Part shown: in pieces, positions 1-6,599 of the stretch
Layout: each line of letters begins with the position of its first letter
Numbering within the stretch: the first letter of the stretch is position 1
Assembly: GCA_019348435.1 (NCBI GenBank)
Contig: JAHWJM010000027.1
Coordinates: forward strand, 1 to 13,219
Direction: 5' to 3'
DNA length: 13,219 nt
Origin: Actinomycetota bacterium
GTDB lineage: Bacteria; Actinomycetota; Thermoleophilia; Solirubrobacterales; Solirubrobacteraceae
Translations under genes and position numbers: made by a program
The notes under the pieces: model-generated
The model's input: only the letters and a program-made list of their open reading frames with translations
Databases searched by the model: none
What the model was told of the DNA's origin: nothing

Positions 1-380
1 CATCCGGCTGCATCTCGGCGCGCCGCAGCGCCGCCTTCACGCGGCTGCGGAACTCACGCATCGAGAACGGCTTGGTGATGTAGTCGTCGGCGCCGATCTC
101 CAGCCCGACGACCTTGTCGATCTCCTCGGCGCGCGCGGTCAGCATGATGATCGGCACGGTCCCGCCGGATGCGGCGGCAGACCTCGAGCCCGTCGAGCTC
201 GGGCAGCATGAGGTCGAGCACGACGAGGTCGTAGGTGCCCTCCGCGAAGCGGTCCAGCGCGGCGCGGCCGTCGGTCGCCTGCACGACGTCATAGCCGTCT
301 TTGCGCAGGGGGTAGGAAAGCAGCGTCTGGATGGCGTGCTCGTCGTCGACGAGAAGGATACGAGGAGCGCGATCCACCAT
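1..380 (-). pseudogene. Response regulator receiver domain, frameshifted and cut by the window edge
   Basis: Two-component response regulator of the OmpR/PhoB type. It receives phosphate from a histidine kinase; its output domain lies beyond the left edge. From ATG at 380 the protein reads MVDRAPRILLVDDE, with acidic-pocket residues D12/D13 and phospho-acceptor D56 in DLVVLDLMLPELDG, then EVCRRIRR. Near 161-166 the frame shifts by one. The other frame continues perfectly with TVPIIMLTARAEEIDK, GADDYITKPFSMREF (conserved T and K) and SRVKAALRRAE, so the receiver fold is complete if the two frames are joined. Net change is +1 or -2 (or -5) bases; loss of one unit of a 5-bp GGGAC tandem would explain it. 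It could be a true mutation or a sequence error. The start lies 22 bp from the divergent gene at 403, with a -10-like CACTAT 5 nt upstream and no Shine-Dalgarno. Confidence 0.82.
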
Positions 381-385
381 CCCCA

Positions 386-392
386 ATAGTGT
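386..392. promoter_or_regulatory. Putative overlapping divergent -10 elements
   Basis: On the plus strand TAGTGT (387-392) lies 10 nt before ATG 403. On the minus strand CACTAT (391-386) lies 5 nt before ATG 380. Neither start has a Shine-Dalgarno, and the 22-bp gap cannot hold two full promoters with leaders. I infer leaderless divergent transcription from shared DNA. No clear -35 is seen, and the hexamers are only partial consensus matches. Confidence 0.4.
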
Positions 393-402
393 GACAACGC
401 TG

Positions 403-2196
403 ATGATCGACCCGCGCATCTACCGCGCCGCGCTCATCCCGGTGCTGTTCGCATTCGTGCTGCTCGCGTTCTCGCTGGAGAACCGCCCGCAGCCGCTGCG
501 CACCGCGCTCGCGCCCGACGCCTTCCAGGGCAAGCGCGCGTTTGACCGCGCCTACGGCGACGGTGGCGGCGTGCGCGGACTGTCCGAGCGCTTCCCGAAC
601 CGGCGGCCGGGCTCGGAGGCCGACAACCGCCTGGCGGCGGCGATCGCGCGGCAGATGCGACAGGCGCCCGGCTTTCGCGTGCGAACCGCGACGCACGAGG
701 GCGAGACGATCGACGGGCGCCAGACGCTGCGTACGGTGATCGCCGAGCGCGCGGGGACGATCGACGAGCGCGTCGTCGTCGTCGCTCACCGCGACGCCGC
801 CGGGACGCGCGCCGAGGCCGAGCTCTCGGGGACCGCCGCGCTGCTCGAGTTCGCGCGGATCTTCGGGGCGCCGCGCCAGACGCGGCGCACGATCACGCTC
901 GTCTCGACGAGCGGCGGCAGCGGCGGCGGCGCGGGGGCGCGGTGGCTGGCCGACGAGCTGGACGGGCCGGTGGGGGCGGTGCTCGTGCTCGGCGACCTCG
1001 CCTCGCGCAACGTGCGCGCCCCGCTCGTGACGGGATGGTCCAACGCGCTCGGCGCGACGCCGCAGCGCCTGCGCGCGACGGTCCAGGAGGCCGTGCGGGT
1101 CGAGACGGGCTCCGGGGCGGGCGCGCCGCGAGCCCTCAGCCAGTTCGCGCGGTTCGCGATGCCCGTGACGTTCGGCGAGCAGGGCCCGCTGCTGGCGGGC
1201 GGCCTGCCCGCCGTGCTGTTGTCGATCGGCGGCGACCGCCCGCCGCCCGCCGCCGCGCCGATCTCGCGCGAGCGGCTGCAGTCCTTCGGCCGGGCCGCGC
1301 TGCGCACGGTGACGATGCTCGACACGGCGCCCGCGGAGCGCCCGATCGTTGCCGCGGCCTCCAGTCGCGACCTGCTGACGAGCCGCAAGATCGTGCCTGT
1401 CTGGGCGGTGCGGCTGTTCACCGGCGCGCTGCTGCTGACGGTGCTGATCACCGCCGTCGATGCGTTCGCGGCGCTGCTGCGCAAGCGCGAGCGGATCGGC
1501 GTGCGGCTGCGCTGGACGCTCGCCAACGCGCTGCCGTTCGCGCTGATGGCGCTGTTCTCGATCGCGCTCGCCGCGGTCGGCCTGCTCGGCCCGGTGCCGA
1601 GTGCGCCGGTCTCTCCGGAGGCGCTGCCGCCGCGCACCGCCGCACTGCTGGCGGTGGTCCTCGTGTTCGTCCTCGGGTGGGCATGGCTGCGCCCGGCGCT
1701 GCTGCGCATCCTGCGCGCGGCGGAGCAGGTGCGCTGCGAACCCGCCGCAGGCGTCATCATCGTGTTGGTCGCGACCGCCGTCGCGTGTCTCATGTGGATC
1801 GCCAACCCGTACGCTGCCGCCCTGCTCATCCCCGCTCTGCACATCTGGCTGTTCGCGCTCGCGCCCGAGCTGCGGATGCCGCGGGCGCTGCGGGTCCTCG
1901 TCAGCGCGCTGGCCCTGCTGCCGATCGCCCTCGTCCTGATCGCGCTCGCGCGCTCGCTCGGGCTCGGGCCCGTCGACGCCGCGTGGGAGCTGCTGCTGCT
2001 GGCGGCGGGCGGGCACATCTCGCCGCTCAGCCTGCTGCTGTGGAGCCTCGTCGCGGGCTGCGGCGTCAGCGCGCTGCTCGTCGCCGCCGCCGGTGAGGCG
2101 CCCGGCGCCGACGACCTGCCCATCACCGTGCGCGGCCCGCGCAGCTATGCCGGGCCCGGCTCGCTGGGCGGCACCGAATCGGCGCTGCGCCGATGA
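403..2196 (+). CDS. Membrane protein with degenerate M28-peptidase-like domain
   Basis: 597 aa from ATG 403; an in-frame GTG at 391 is an alternative. One N-terminal membrane helix (about 8-25) is followed by a soluble domain (about 40-320) and then about 7-8 hydrophobic segments from 334 to 563. The soluble part looks like the M28 zinc aminopeptidase fold: VVVVAHRDA (H129, D131) followed by LSGTAALLEFARIF matches the M28 'AHxD...G-x-D-x-ASG-xAALLE' pattern. The bridging-Asp stretch is replaced by RAEAELSG, and the usual catalytic Glu pair is replaced by a Gly/Ser run (STSGGSGGGAG, about 169-178). It is therefore probably not an active peptidase and may bind a ligand or act as a scaffold. The stop overlaps the sortase start as ATGA, implying translational coupling. 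The exact function is unknown. Confidence 0.8.
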   Translation: MIDPRIYRAALIPVLFAFVLLAFSLENRPQPLRTALAPDAFQGKRAFDRAYGDGGGVRGLSERFPNRRPGSEADNRLAAAIARQMRQAPGFRVRTATHEGETIDGRQTLRTVIAERAGTIDERVVVVAHRDAAGTRAEAELSGTAALLEFARIFGAPRQTRRTITLVSTSGGSGGGAGARWLADELDGPVGAVLVLGDLASRNVRAPLVTGWSNALGATPQRLRATVQEAVRVETGSGAGAPRALSQFARFAMPVTFGEQGPLLAGGLPAVLLSIGGDRPPPAAAPISRERLQSFGRAALRTVTMLDTAPAERPIVAAASSRDLLTSRKIVPVWAVRLFTGALLLTVLITAVDAFAALLRKRERIGVRLRWTLANALPFALMALFSIALAAVGLLGPVPSAPVSPEALPPRTAALLAVVLVFVLGWAWLRPALLRILRAAEQVRCEPAAGVIIVLVATAVACLMWIANPYAAALLIPALHIWLFALAPELRMPRALRVLVSALALLPIALVLIALARSLGLGPVDAAWELLLLAAGGHISPLSLLLWSLVAGCGVSALLVAAAGEAPGADDLPITVRGPRSYAGPGSLGGTESALRR

Positions 2197-2888
2197 CCCC
2201 GACGCGGCGCGCGCTGCGCGGCCTCTCGACGGTGCTGATCATCTCCGGCGTGCTGATGCTCGCCGACGCGGGGCTGACGCTCGTCTGGCAGGAGCCGGTC
2301 TCGGCGGTCTACGCGAGCGTCGTGCAGGGCGGCCTGGGCGACGACCTGCGCAAGCTCGAGCGCGCCACGCCGAGCAGCCTGGAGCTCGCCGCCCTGCGCA
2401 AGCTCGCCACGGAGAAGCGGCGGATGGCCTTCCTCGCCCGCCGGATGCGCACCGATCTGGATCGCGGCGCGGCCGCCGGGCGGATCAAGATCGACCGGAT
2501 CAAGGCGAACTACGTGCTCGTCAACGGCAGCGATCAGGACTCGCTGCGCAAGGGCCCGGGGATCTACGACGACGTGCCGTTCCCTGGCGCGCCCGGCACG
2601 ACGGCGATCGCCGGCCACCGGACCACGTACGGCGCGCCGTTTCGCAACGTCGACAAGATCAAGCCCGGCGACGAGGTCGTCGTCGAGATGCGCTACGGGA
2701 CGTTCACCTACGAGGTCGAGAAGACGCAGATCGTCAAGCCGACGGCGCTGGAGGTCATCCGCCGCGTCAGCTACGACCGGCTGGTGCTGTCGGCCTGCCA
2801 CCCGCTCTACAGCGCAGAGAAGCGGATCATCGTGTTCGCGCGCCTCGTCGCCGCCCAGGCGGACGGCGCAGCCCGGATCTCGGCGTAG
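2193..2888 (+). CDS. Sortase, class E-like transpeptidase
   Basis: 231-aa membrane-anchored cysteine transpeptidase that would attach surface proteins to the cell wall. One N-terminal helix (about 11-31) serves as a signal anchor. A charged, probably helical linker (50-95) follows, then the sortase barrel (about 98-218). Catalytic residues are visible: H142 in IAGHRTTYGAPF, C202 in LVLSACHPLYS and R211 in EKRIIVFARL. The spacing and the LSACHP motif resemble actinobacterial class E sortases. The start ATG overlaps the TGA of the upstream M28-like gene (ATGA), with no separate ribosome binding site, so the pair is probably translated together. I saw no protein with an LPXTG or LAXTG sorting signal in this window, so the substrate is unknown. 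The class assignment is less certain than the family. Confidence 0.92.
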   Translation: MTPTRRALRGLSTVLIISGVLMLADAGLTLVWQEPVSAVYASVVQGGLGDDLRKLERATPSSLELAALRKLATEKRRMAFLARRMRTDLDRGAAAGRIKIDRIKANYVLVNGSDQDSLRKGPGIYDDVPFPGAPGTTAIAGHRTTYGAPFRNVDKIKPGDEVVVEMRYGTFTYEVEKTQIVKPTALEVIRRVSYDRLVLSACHPLYSAEKRIIVFARLVAAQADGAARISA

Positions 2889-2960
2889 CGGCCAACACTT
2901 GCCGAGGGGCGCCGCCCGCGCCTCAAGCCGGCTCGCGCACCGCTCGATATCTCCGCTGAG

Positions 2961-3215
2961 ATGCGATTGCAAGAACTCAAACTGCGCGTGGAGCGCGCGG
3001 AGTACACCGTCGACCCCGCGCTCGTCGCGGAGGCGATGCTGCGCCACGCCGTCAGTCAGAGGCGGTGCTGGAACCCGCGCGCGGCCTGTGCGACCCCGGC
3101 GGACAGCAGCACCGCCTCGGCGGGACCCTCGCGCGCGCTGCCGATCCAGGTCAGCGCCACCATCGACTCCGCCGCTGCGCGGTCGGCGGGCGCGACGCAG
3201 ACGAGCAGCTCGTAG
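2961..3215 (+). CDS. Small FlgM-like (anti-sigma-28 C-terminal motif) protein, doubtful 3' end
   Basis: 84-aa reading frame. The first 30 residues contain LQELKLRVERAEYTVDPALVAEAMLRH, which matches the C-terminal helix pattern of FlgM (LK-x-RV-x-x-G-x-Y-x-VD-x-x-x-VAE-x-x-L). In flagellated bacteria that part binds the sigma-28 factor. The remaining residues (from about 34) lie antisense to the last 160 bp of thiL and look like non-coding translation (Ser/Ala-rich). A single C-to-T change at 3057 would give a stop after 32 aa and would also leave a thiL stop (TAA). It may be a small regulator, a remnant, or a gene whose true stop is miscalled. No flagellar genes are nearby. The start is ATG 2961 with a weak GCTGAG upstream. 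Confidence 0.45.
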   Translation: MRLQELKLRVERAEYTVDPALVAEAMLRHAVSQRRCWNPRAACATPADSSTASAGPSRALPIQVSATIDSAAARSAGATQTSSS

Positions 3216-4006
3216 TCCTCGCCGGCGGCGGCGCCGAGCTCCCAGGCCGGGCAGCCCAGCTGGCGCGCGACGTCCGCGACGCCGTCCGCCAGCGCCAGCG
3301 CGTCGAGGTCGATCTCCAGCGTGACGCCGCTGGCCCGCGCGACGTGGCCGGCGTCGGAGGCCAGCCCGTCGGAGAGGTCGATCATCGCGTGTGCGCCGGC
3401 TCGCGCGAGGGTGCGGCCCTCGCTGAGGCGCGGCGTCGGCCGGCGGTGGCGCTCGCCGAGCGCAGCGGGCCCGGTGGCGCGGCCCGACAGGATCTCCAGG
3501 CCGGCGCCCGACGCGCCGAGCGTGCCGGTCACGCCGACGACTTCGCCGGGCCGAGCCCCCGACCGGCGCACGAGCTGCTCAAGGTCGTCGGCCCATCCCA
3601 CCACCGTGATCGCGAGCGTCAGGACCGGCGCGGACGTGACGTCGCCGCCGATCAGCGCGACGTCGCAGCGCTCGGCGAGCGCCGCCATCGCGTCGGCGAG
3701 CGCGAGCGCGTCGGCCTGCGCGAAGGCCGGCGGCAGGCCGAGGACGACGTACGCCTCGCCGGGGTCGGCACCCATGGCGGCGAGGTCCGACAGCGCGCCC
3801 GCGAGCGCGCGGTGACCGGCGTCGGCCGCGCTCGCCGTCTCGCCGAGCCGGAAGTGCACGCCGTCGACCATCGCGTCCGTCGAGGTGACCGACAGTGCTC
3901 GTGAGCGCACGACGGCAGCGTCGTCGCCGCTGCCGACGAGCACGCGCTCCGGCGGCGGCGCGAAGCGCTCCCGCAGGGCGGCGATGAGGCGCAGCTCGTC
4001 CGTCAG
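3056..4006 (-). CDS. thiL: Thiamine-monophosphate kinase
   Basis: ThiL phosphorylates thiamine monophosphate with ATP to the active cofactor thiamine diphosphate in the cytoplasm. All family motifs are present: GSGDDAAVV (Mg/ATP Asp pair), STDAMVDGVHF, LSDLAAMGADP, IGGDVTSAPVL, MIDLSDGLASDAGH and GEDYELLV, ending in GFQHRL. The first conventional start is GTG 3943, which gives 295 aa but removes the N-terminal helix conserved in the family (here DELRLIAALRERF, matching 'GEFxLI'). That stretch is encoded in frame upstream. The only start-like codon before it is CTG at 4006-4004, overlapping the infA stop as CTGA. I use that start (316 aa, normal ThiL length). It is inferred; 3943 is the conservative alternative. 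Last gene of the PBP-infA-thiL group. Confidence 0.93.
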   Translation of the reverse strand: MTDELRLIAALRERFAPPPERVLVGSGDDAAVVRSRALSVTSTDAMVDGVHFRLGETASAADAGHRALAGALSDLAAMGADPGEAYVVLGLPPAFAQADALALADAMAALAERCDVALIGGDVTSAPVLTLAITVVGWADDLEQLVRRSGARPGEVVGVTGTLGASGAGLEILSGRATGPAALGERHRRPTPRLSEGRTLARAGAHAMIDLSDGLASDAGHVARASGVTLEIDLDALALADGVADVARQLGCPAWELGAAAGEDYELLVCVAPADRAAAESMVALTWIGSAREGPAEAVLLSAGVAQAARGFQHRL

Positions 4007-4221
4007 CGGTGGCGGTAGACGATGCGTGCGCGATCGAGGTCGTACGGCGACAACTCGACACGCACCCGGTCTCCCGGGAGGATGCGGATCCGGAAGCGGC
4101 GCATCTTGCCCGCGACGTGCCCGAGCACCATGTGGTCATTGTCGAGCTTCACGCGGAACATCGCGTTGGGCAGAGCCTCGACGACCTCGCCCTCGAACTC
4201 GACTTTTTCCTCTTTGGGCAT
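4003..4221 (-). CDS. infA: Translation initiation factor IF-1
   Basis: 72-aa S1/OB-fold protein that binds the 30S A site and, with IF-2 and IF-3, guides start-codon selection. It shows the family pattern: FEGEVVEALPNAMFRVKLDN, HMVLGHVAGKMRRFRIRILPGDRVRVELSPYDLDRARIVYRHR. Length is normal. It differs from common actinobacterial IF-1 in starting MPKEEKVEFEGE, in using GHVAGKM rather than AHISGKM, and in having RRFRIRIL where RxxYIRIL is usual. infA usually sits in the ribosomal-protein cluster beside rpmJ/rpsM; here it lies between a PBP gene and thiL, so it may be a second copy. It is 41 bp downstream of the PBP stop and its own stop overlaps the presumed thiL start. A -10-like TACCGT lies 10 nt upstream of the ATG. 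Confidence 0.95.
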   Translation of the reverse strand: MPKEEKVEFEGEVVEALPNAMFRVKLDNDHMVLGHVAGKMRRFRIRILPGDRVRVELSPYDLDRARIVYRHR

Positions 4222-4231
4222 ACGCGCCGCT

Positions 4232-4237
4232 ACGGTA
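4232..4237 (-). promoter_or_regulatory. Putative leaderless -10 for infA
   Basis: The minus strand reads TACCGT, 10 nt upstream of the infA ATG (4221), in the 41-bp gap after the PBP gene. It fits a TANNNT pattern seen before several starts in this window. It suggests infA may be transcribed on its own as well as from the PBP gene. No -35 is evident. Confidence 0.35.
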
Positions 4238-4262
4238 GCGCACCCGCGCCGGCGATCAGGGC

Positions 4263-6479
4263 CTACGGCGGGGCGGCGGCGCCGTTGTTCCCGGGCGTCG
4301 CTTGCGGCTCGTCGGACGCCCACGGCTCGTCGTCGACCTCCGGCTCTGGCGCCACGTATGCGCCGGGGTCGTAGCCGTTGCCGCCTGTGTGCGGGCTGCT
4401 GGGGGCGGGCCTGACGCGCTGGTTGGCGCGGTCCCGCGCGAGCGCCTGATCGAGGTCGCGCTGGGCCGCGTCGAGCTGCTCCTGGGTCACCGGGGTGATC
4501 GGGGCCCGCTGGCCCTGCACGGCCTTCCCGCCGTTGCCCTTGAAGGCCCTGCTCTGGAACTTCTGCTCCGGCGCCTTGAACTTCCCGCAGAACTTGCCCG
4601 CGGCGGCCTTCATGTACTGGCCCCAGATCTGCGCCGGGAACGTGCCGCCGTCCACGTTCTGGCCGTTGAAGAGCGGGCCCATCGGGATGCGCCCCTGCGG
4701 GAAGCCGACCCACGTCGACGTCGCCAGGCGCGGCGAGAAGCCGACGAACCAGGCGTCGGAGTTCTTGTCGGTCGTGCCGGTCTTGCCGCCGACGGGGCAC
4801 CCCGTGCGCGCCCGCCCGCCGGTCCCCGGCTGGCTGATGTTCATCTCGAGGATCTTCACGACCTCGTACATCGCCGCCGCGTCGAAGACCTTCTTGCGGA
4901 CCGGCTTGGACAGGTCGTCGGTCTTGCCGTCGGGGTGGCGCACCTCGGTGATCGCCTTCGGCGTGTTGCGATAGCCGCCGCCGACGATCGTCGCGTAGGC
5001 GTTGGCCATCTCCAGCGGCGAGCAGCACTTCTCGAGCCCGCCGAGCGTCTCGGACGGGTAGCCCTGCAGCGGGGAGGTGATGCCGAGGTCCTTGGCCGCC
5101 TTGACGACCTTCTTCGGCCCGAGGCTGAGCGCGAGGCGGATGTAGACCCCGTTGTCGGAGGACAGCGTGCCGGAGATGAGGTTCTTCGAGCCCCCCGAGC
5201 ACTTCCCGCCGTAGCAGTTGATCAGCACGCTGCCGTACTGCGGCCCGAGCTTCAGCGGCGCCGACTGGAAGCTGGCCGCGGCCGGATGGATGCCCTCGCG
5301 GACGGCCGCCACGAGAGCCATGATCTTGAACGCCGAGCCGGGCTGGCGCTTGCCGTCGGCGGCGAGGTTGAACTGCGAATTGGAGTACTTCGCCGACGAG
5401 GCCATCGCTCGGATGTAGCCGTTCTTCGGATTGATGCTCACGATCGCCGCCGACGGCGCGCCGTCGAAGCTCAGGTTCTTCGAGATCGCCTGGCGCGCCT
5501 TGCGCTGGAGCTTGAGGTCGATCGTCGTGCGGATCCGCAGGCCGCCGCTGCGCACCTTCTTCTGCCCGTAGCGCTTGATCAGCTCGTCGGTGACGTAGTC
5601 GAAGAAGAAGCTCTCGCGCTTCTGGCGGAAGTACTTGTTGGGGTGCAGCTCCATCGGCTCGCTGATCGCGGCCTGCGCCTCGCTGTCGCTGACGTAGCCC
5701 TGGTCGGCCATCTTGCGCAGGACCTCGTTGCGCCGCGCCGTCGCCGCCTCGGGCTCCCTGAACGGGTTGTAGCTGCTGGGCGCCTGCGGCAGCCCCGCGA
5801 GCAACGCGGCCTCCGCGAGCGTGAGCTCGGCGGCGGCCTTGTTGAAGTACGCCCGCGACGCGGCCTGGATGCCGATCGCCTGCTTGCCGTCATTGGTCCC
5901 GTACGGCACGGAGTTGAGGTACTTGGTGAGGATCCACTCCTTGCCCTCCTTGCCGGGATGGGCGTTCTCGAGCTCCTCGGCCAGCTTCGCCTCGCGGACC
6001 TTGCGCTTCAGCGAGCGATCGCGGTCGCCGGTGTACAGCGTGCGGACGAGCTGCATCGTCAGCGTCGATCCGCCCTGGATCGTCCTGCCGGAGTTCGCGT
6101 TCTTGAATGCCGCACGGACGACGCCCTCGAAGTCGACGCCGCGGTGGCGGTAGAAGCGCTGATCCTCGATCGCGACGGTCGCGTCGCGGACGTTCTGGGG
6201 CATCTTCGCCGTCGAGATCGGGATCCGCAGGACGTCGTTGGAGACCTTGCCCAGCTGCGTCTTGCCGTCGGAGGCGTAGATCGTCGAGAACTGGCCGGGG
6301 TCCTGCGGCTTGAGCGACCTGAGGTCGGGGGCCGAGTTCGCGATGCCGACGACGTAGCCGACGGCGCTGAGCGCGGCAACGATCGATGCGGCCACCAGGA
6401 CGGAGACCGTGATGATGATGACGCGCGCGGCCCCGCCTCTGCGGCGGCGTCGGCGCTGGCGTTCGCGGCGAGCGGACAT
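4263..6479 (-). CDS. Class A penicillin-binding protein (GT51 glycosyltransferase plus transpeptidase)
   Basis: 738-aa bifunctional peptidoglycan synthase that polymerises lipid II and crosslinks stems outside the membrane. A short Arg-rich cytoplasmic tail (1-18) is followed by one TM helix (about 19-46). The GT51 domain (about 65-260) has IEDQRFYRHRGVDFEG (catalytic E105), QGGSTLTMQLVR, KVREAKLAEELE (E163) and ILTKYLNSVPYG. The transpeptidase domain (about 310-630) has the SxxK motif PGSAFK (S382, K385), SDN (441-443) and KTG (566-568). A Pro/Gly/acidic low-complexity tail covers about 655-738. Six cysteines lie outside the membrane (422, 427, 485, 486, 561, 631), unusual enough to suggest disulfides. 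Start is ATG 6479. A TAGAAT -10-like element lies at 6533-6528 upstream. First gene of a group with infA and thiL. Confidence 0.96.
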   Translation of the reverse strand: MSARRERQRRRRRRGGAARVIIITVSVLVAASIVAALSAVGYVVGIANSAPDLRSLKPQDPGQFSTIYASDGKTQLGKVSNDVLRIPISTAKMPQNVRDATVAIEDQRFYRHRGVDFEGVVRAAFKNANSGRTIQGGSTLTMQLVRTLYTGDRDRSLKRKVREAKLAEELENAHPGKEGKEWILTKYLNSVPYGTNDGKQAIGIQAASRAYFNKAAAELTLAEAALLAGLPQAPSSYNPFREPEAATARRNEVLRKMADQGYVSDSEAQAAISEPMELHPNKYFRQKRESFFFDYVTDELIKRYGQKKVRSGGLRIRTTIDLKLQRKARQAISKNLSFDGAPSAAIVSINPKNGYIRAMASSAKYSNSQFNLAADGKRQPGSAFKIMALVAAVREGIHPAAASFQSAPLKLGPQYGSVLINCYGGKCSGGSKNLISGTLSSDNGVYIRLALSLGPKKVVKAAKDLGITSPLQGYPSETLGGLEKCCSPLEMANAYATIVGGGYRNTPKAITEVRHPDGKTDDLSKPVRKKVFDAAAMYEVVKILEMNISQPGTGGRARTGCPVGGKTGTTDKNSDAWFVGFSPRLATSTWVGFPQGRIPMGPLFNGQNVDGGTFPAQIWGQYMKAAAGKFCGKFKAPEQKFQSRAFKGNGGKAVQGQRAPITPVTQEQLDAAQRDLDQALARDRANQRVRPAPSSPHTGGNGYDPGAYVAPEPEVDDEPWASDEPQATPGNNGAAAPP

Positions 6480-6527
6480 CGGATCAGTGGTCGCGTGGGC
6501 CAGAGATGGACGGCCGCGCGACGCTTG

Positions 6528-6533
6528 ATTCTA
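6528..6533 (-). promoter_or_regulatory. Putative -10 for the PBP gene
   Basis: The minus strand reads TAGAAT, five of six matches to TATAAT, 48 bp before the PBP ATG. This is the best-matching hexamer in the 120-bp divergent gap 6480-6599. A plus-strand GATATT (6542-6547) in the same gap could serve the mannosyltransferase. No convincing -35 is seen at the expected spacing. Confidence 0.4.
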
Positions 6534-6599
6534 GCTTCCTCGATATTCGCGCTCGGCGGCTGCCGTCCTGCCGTGCACGTCGGTTGCCAAGATGGCCCG

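Noticed and set aside
331..402. Upstream ATG extension of the M28-like gene
   Set aside because: It would overlap the start of the divergent response regulator and adds Arg/Ser-rich residues before the natural membrane anchor.
289..2016. Long minus-strand frame opposite the M28-like gene
   Set aside because: Composition is Arg/Gln/Asp/Gly-rich without domains or hydrophobic segments. The opposite strand has clear membrane helices and a motif-bearing domain.
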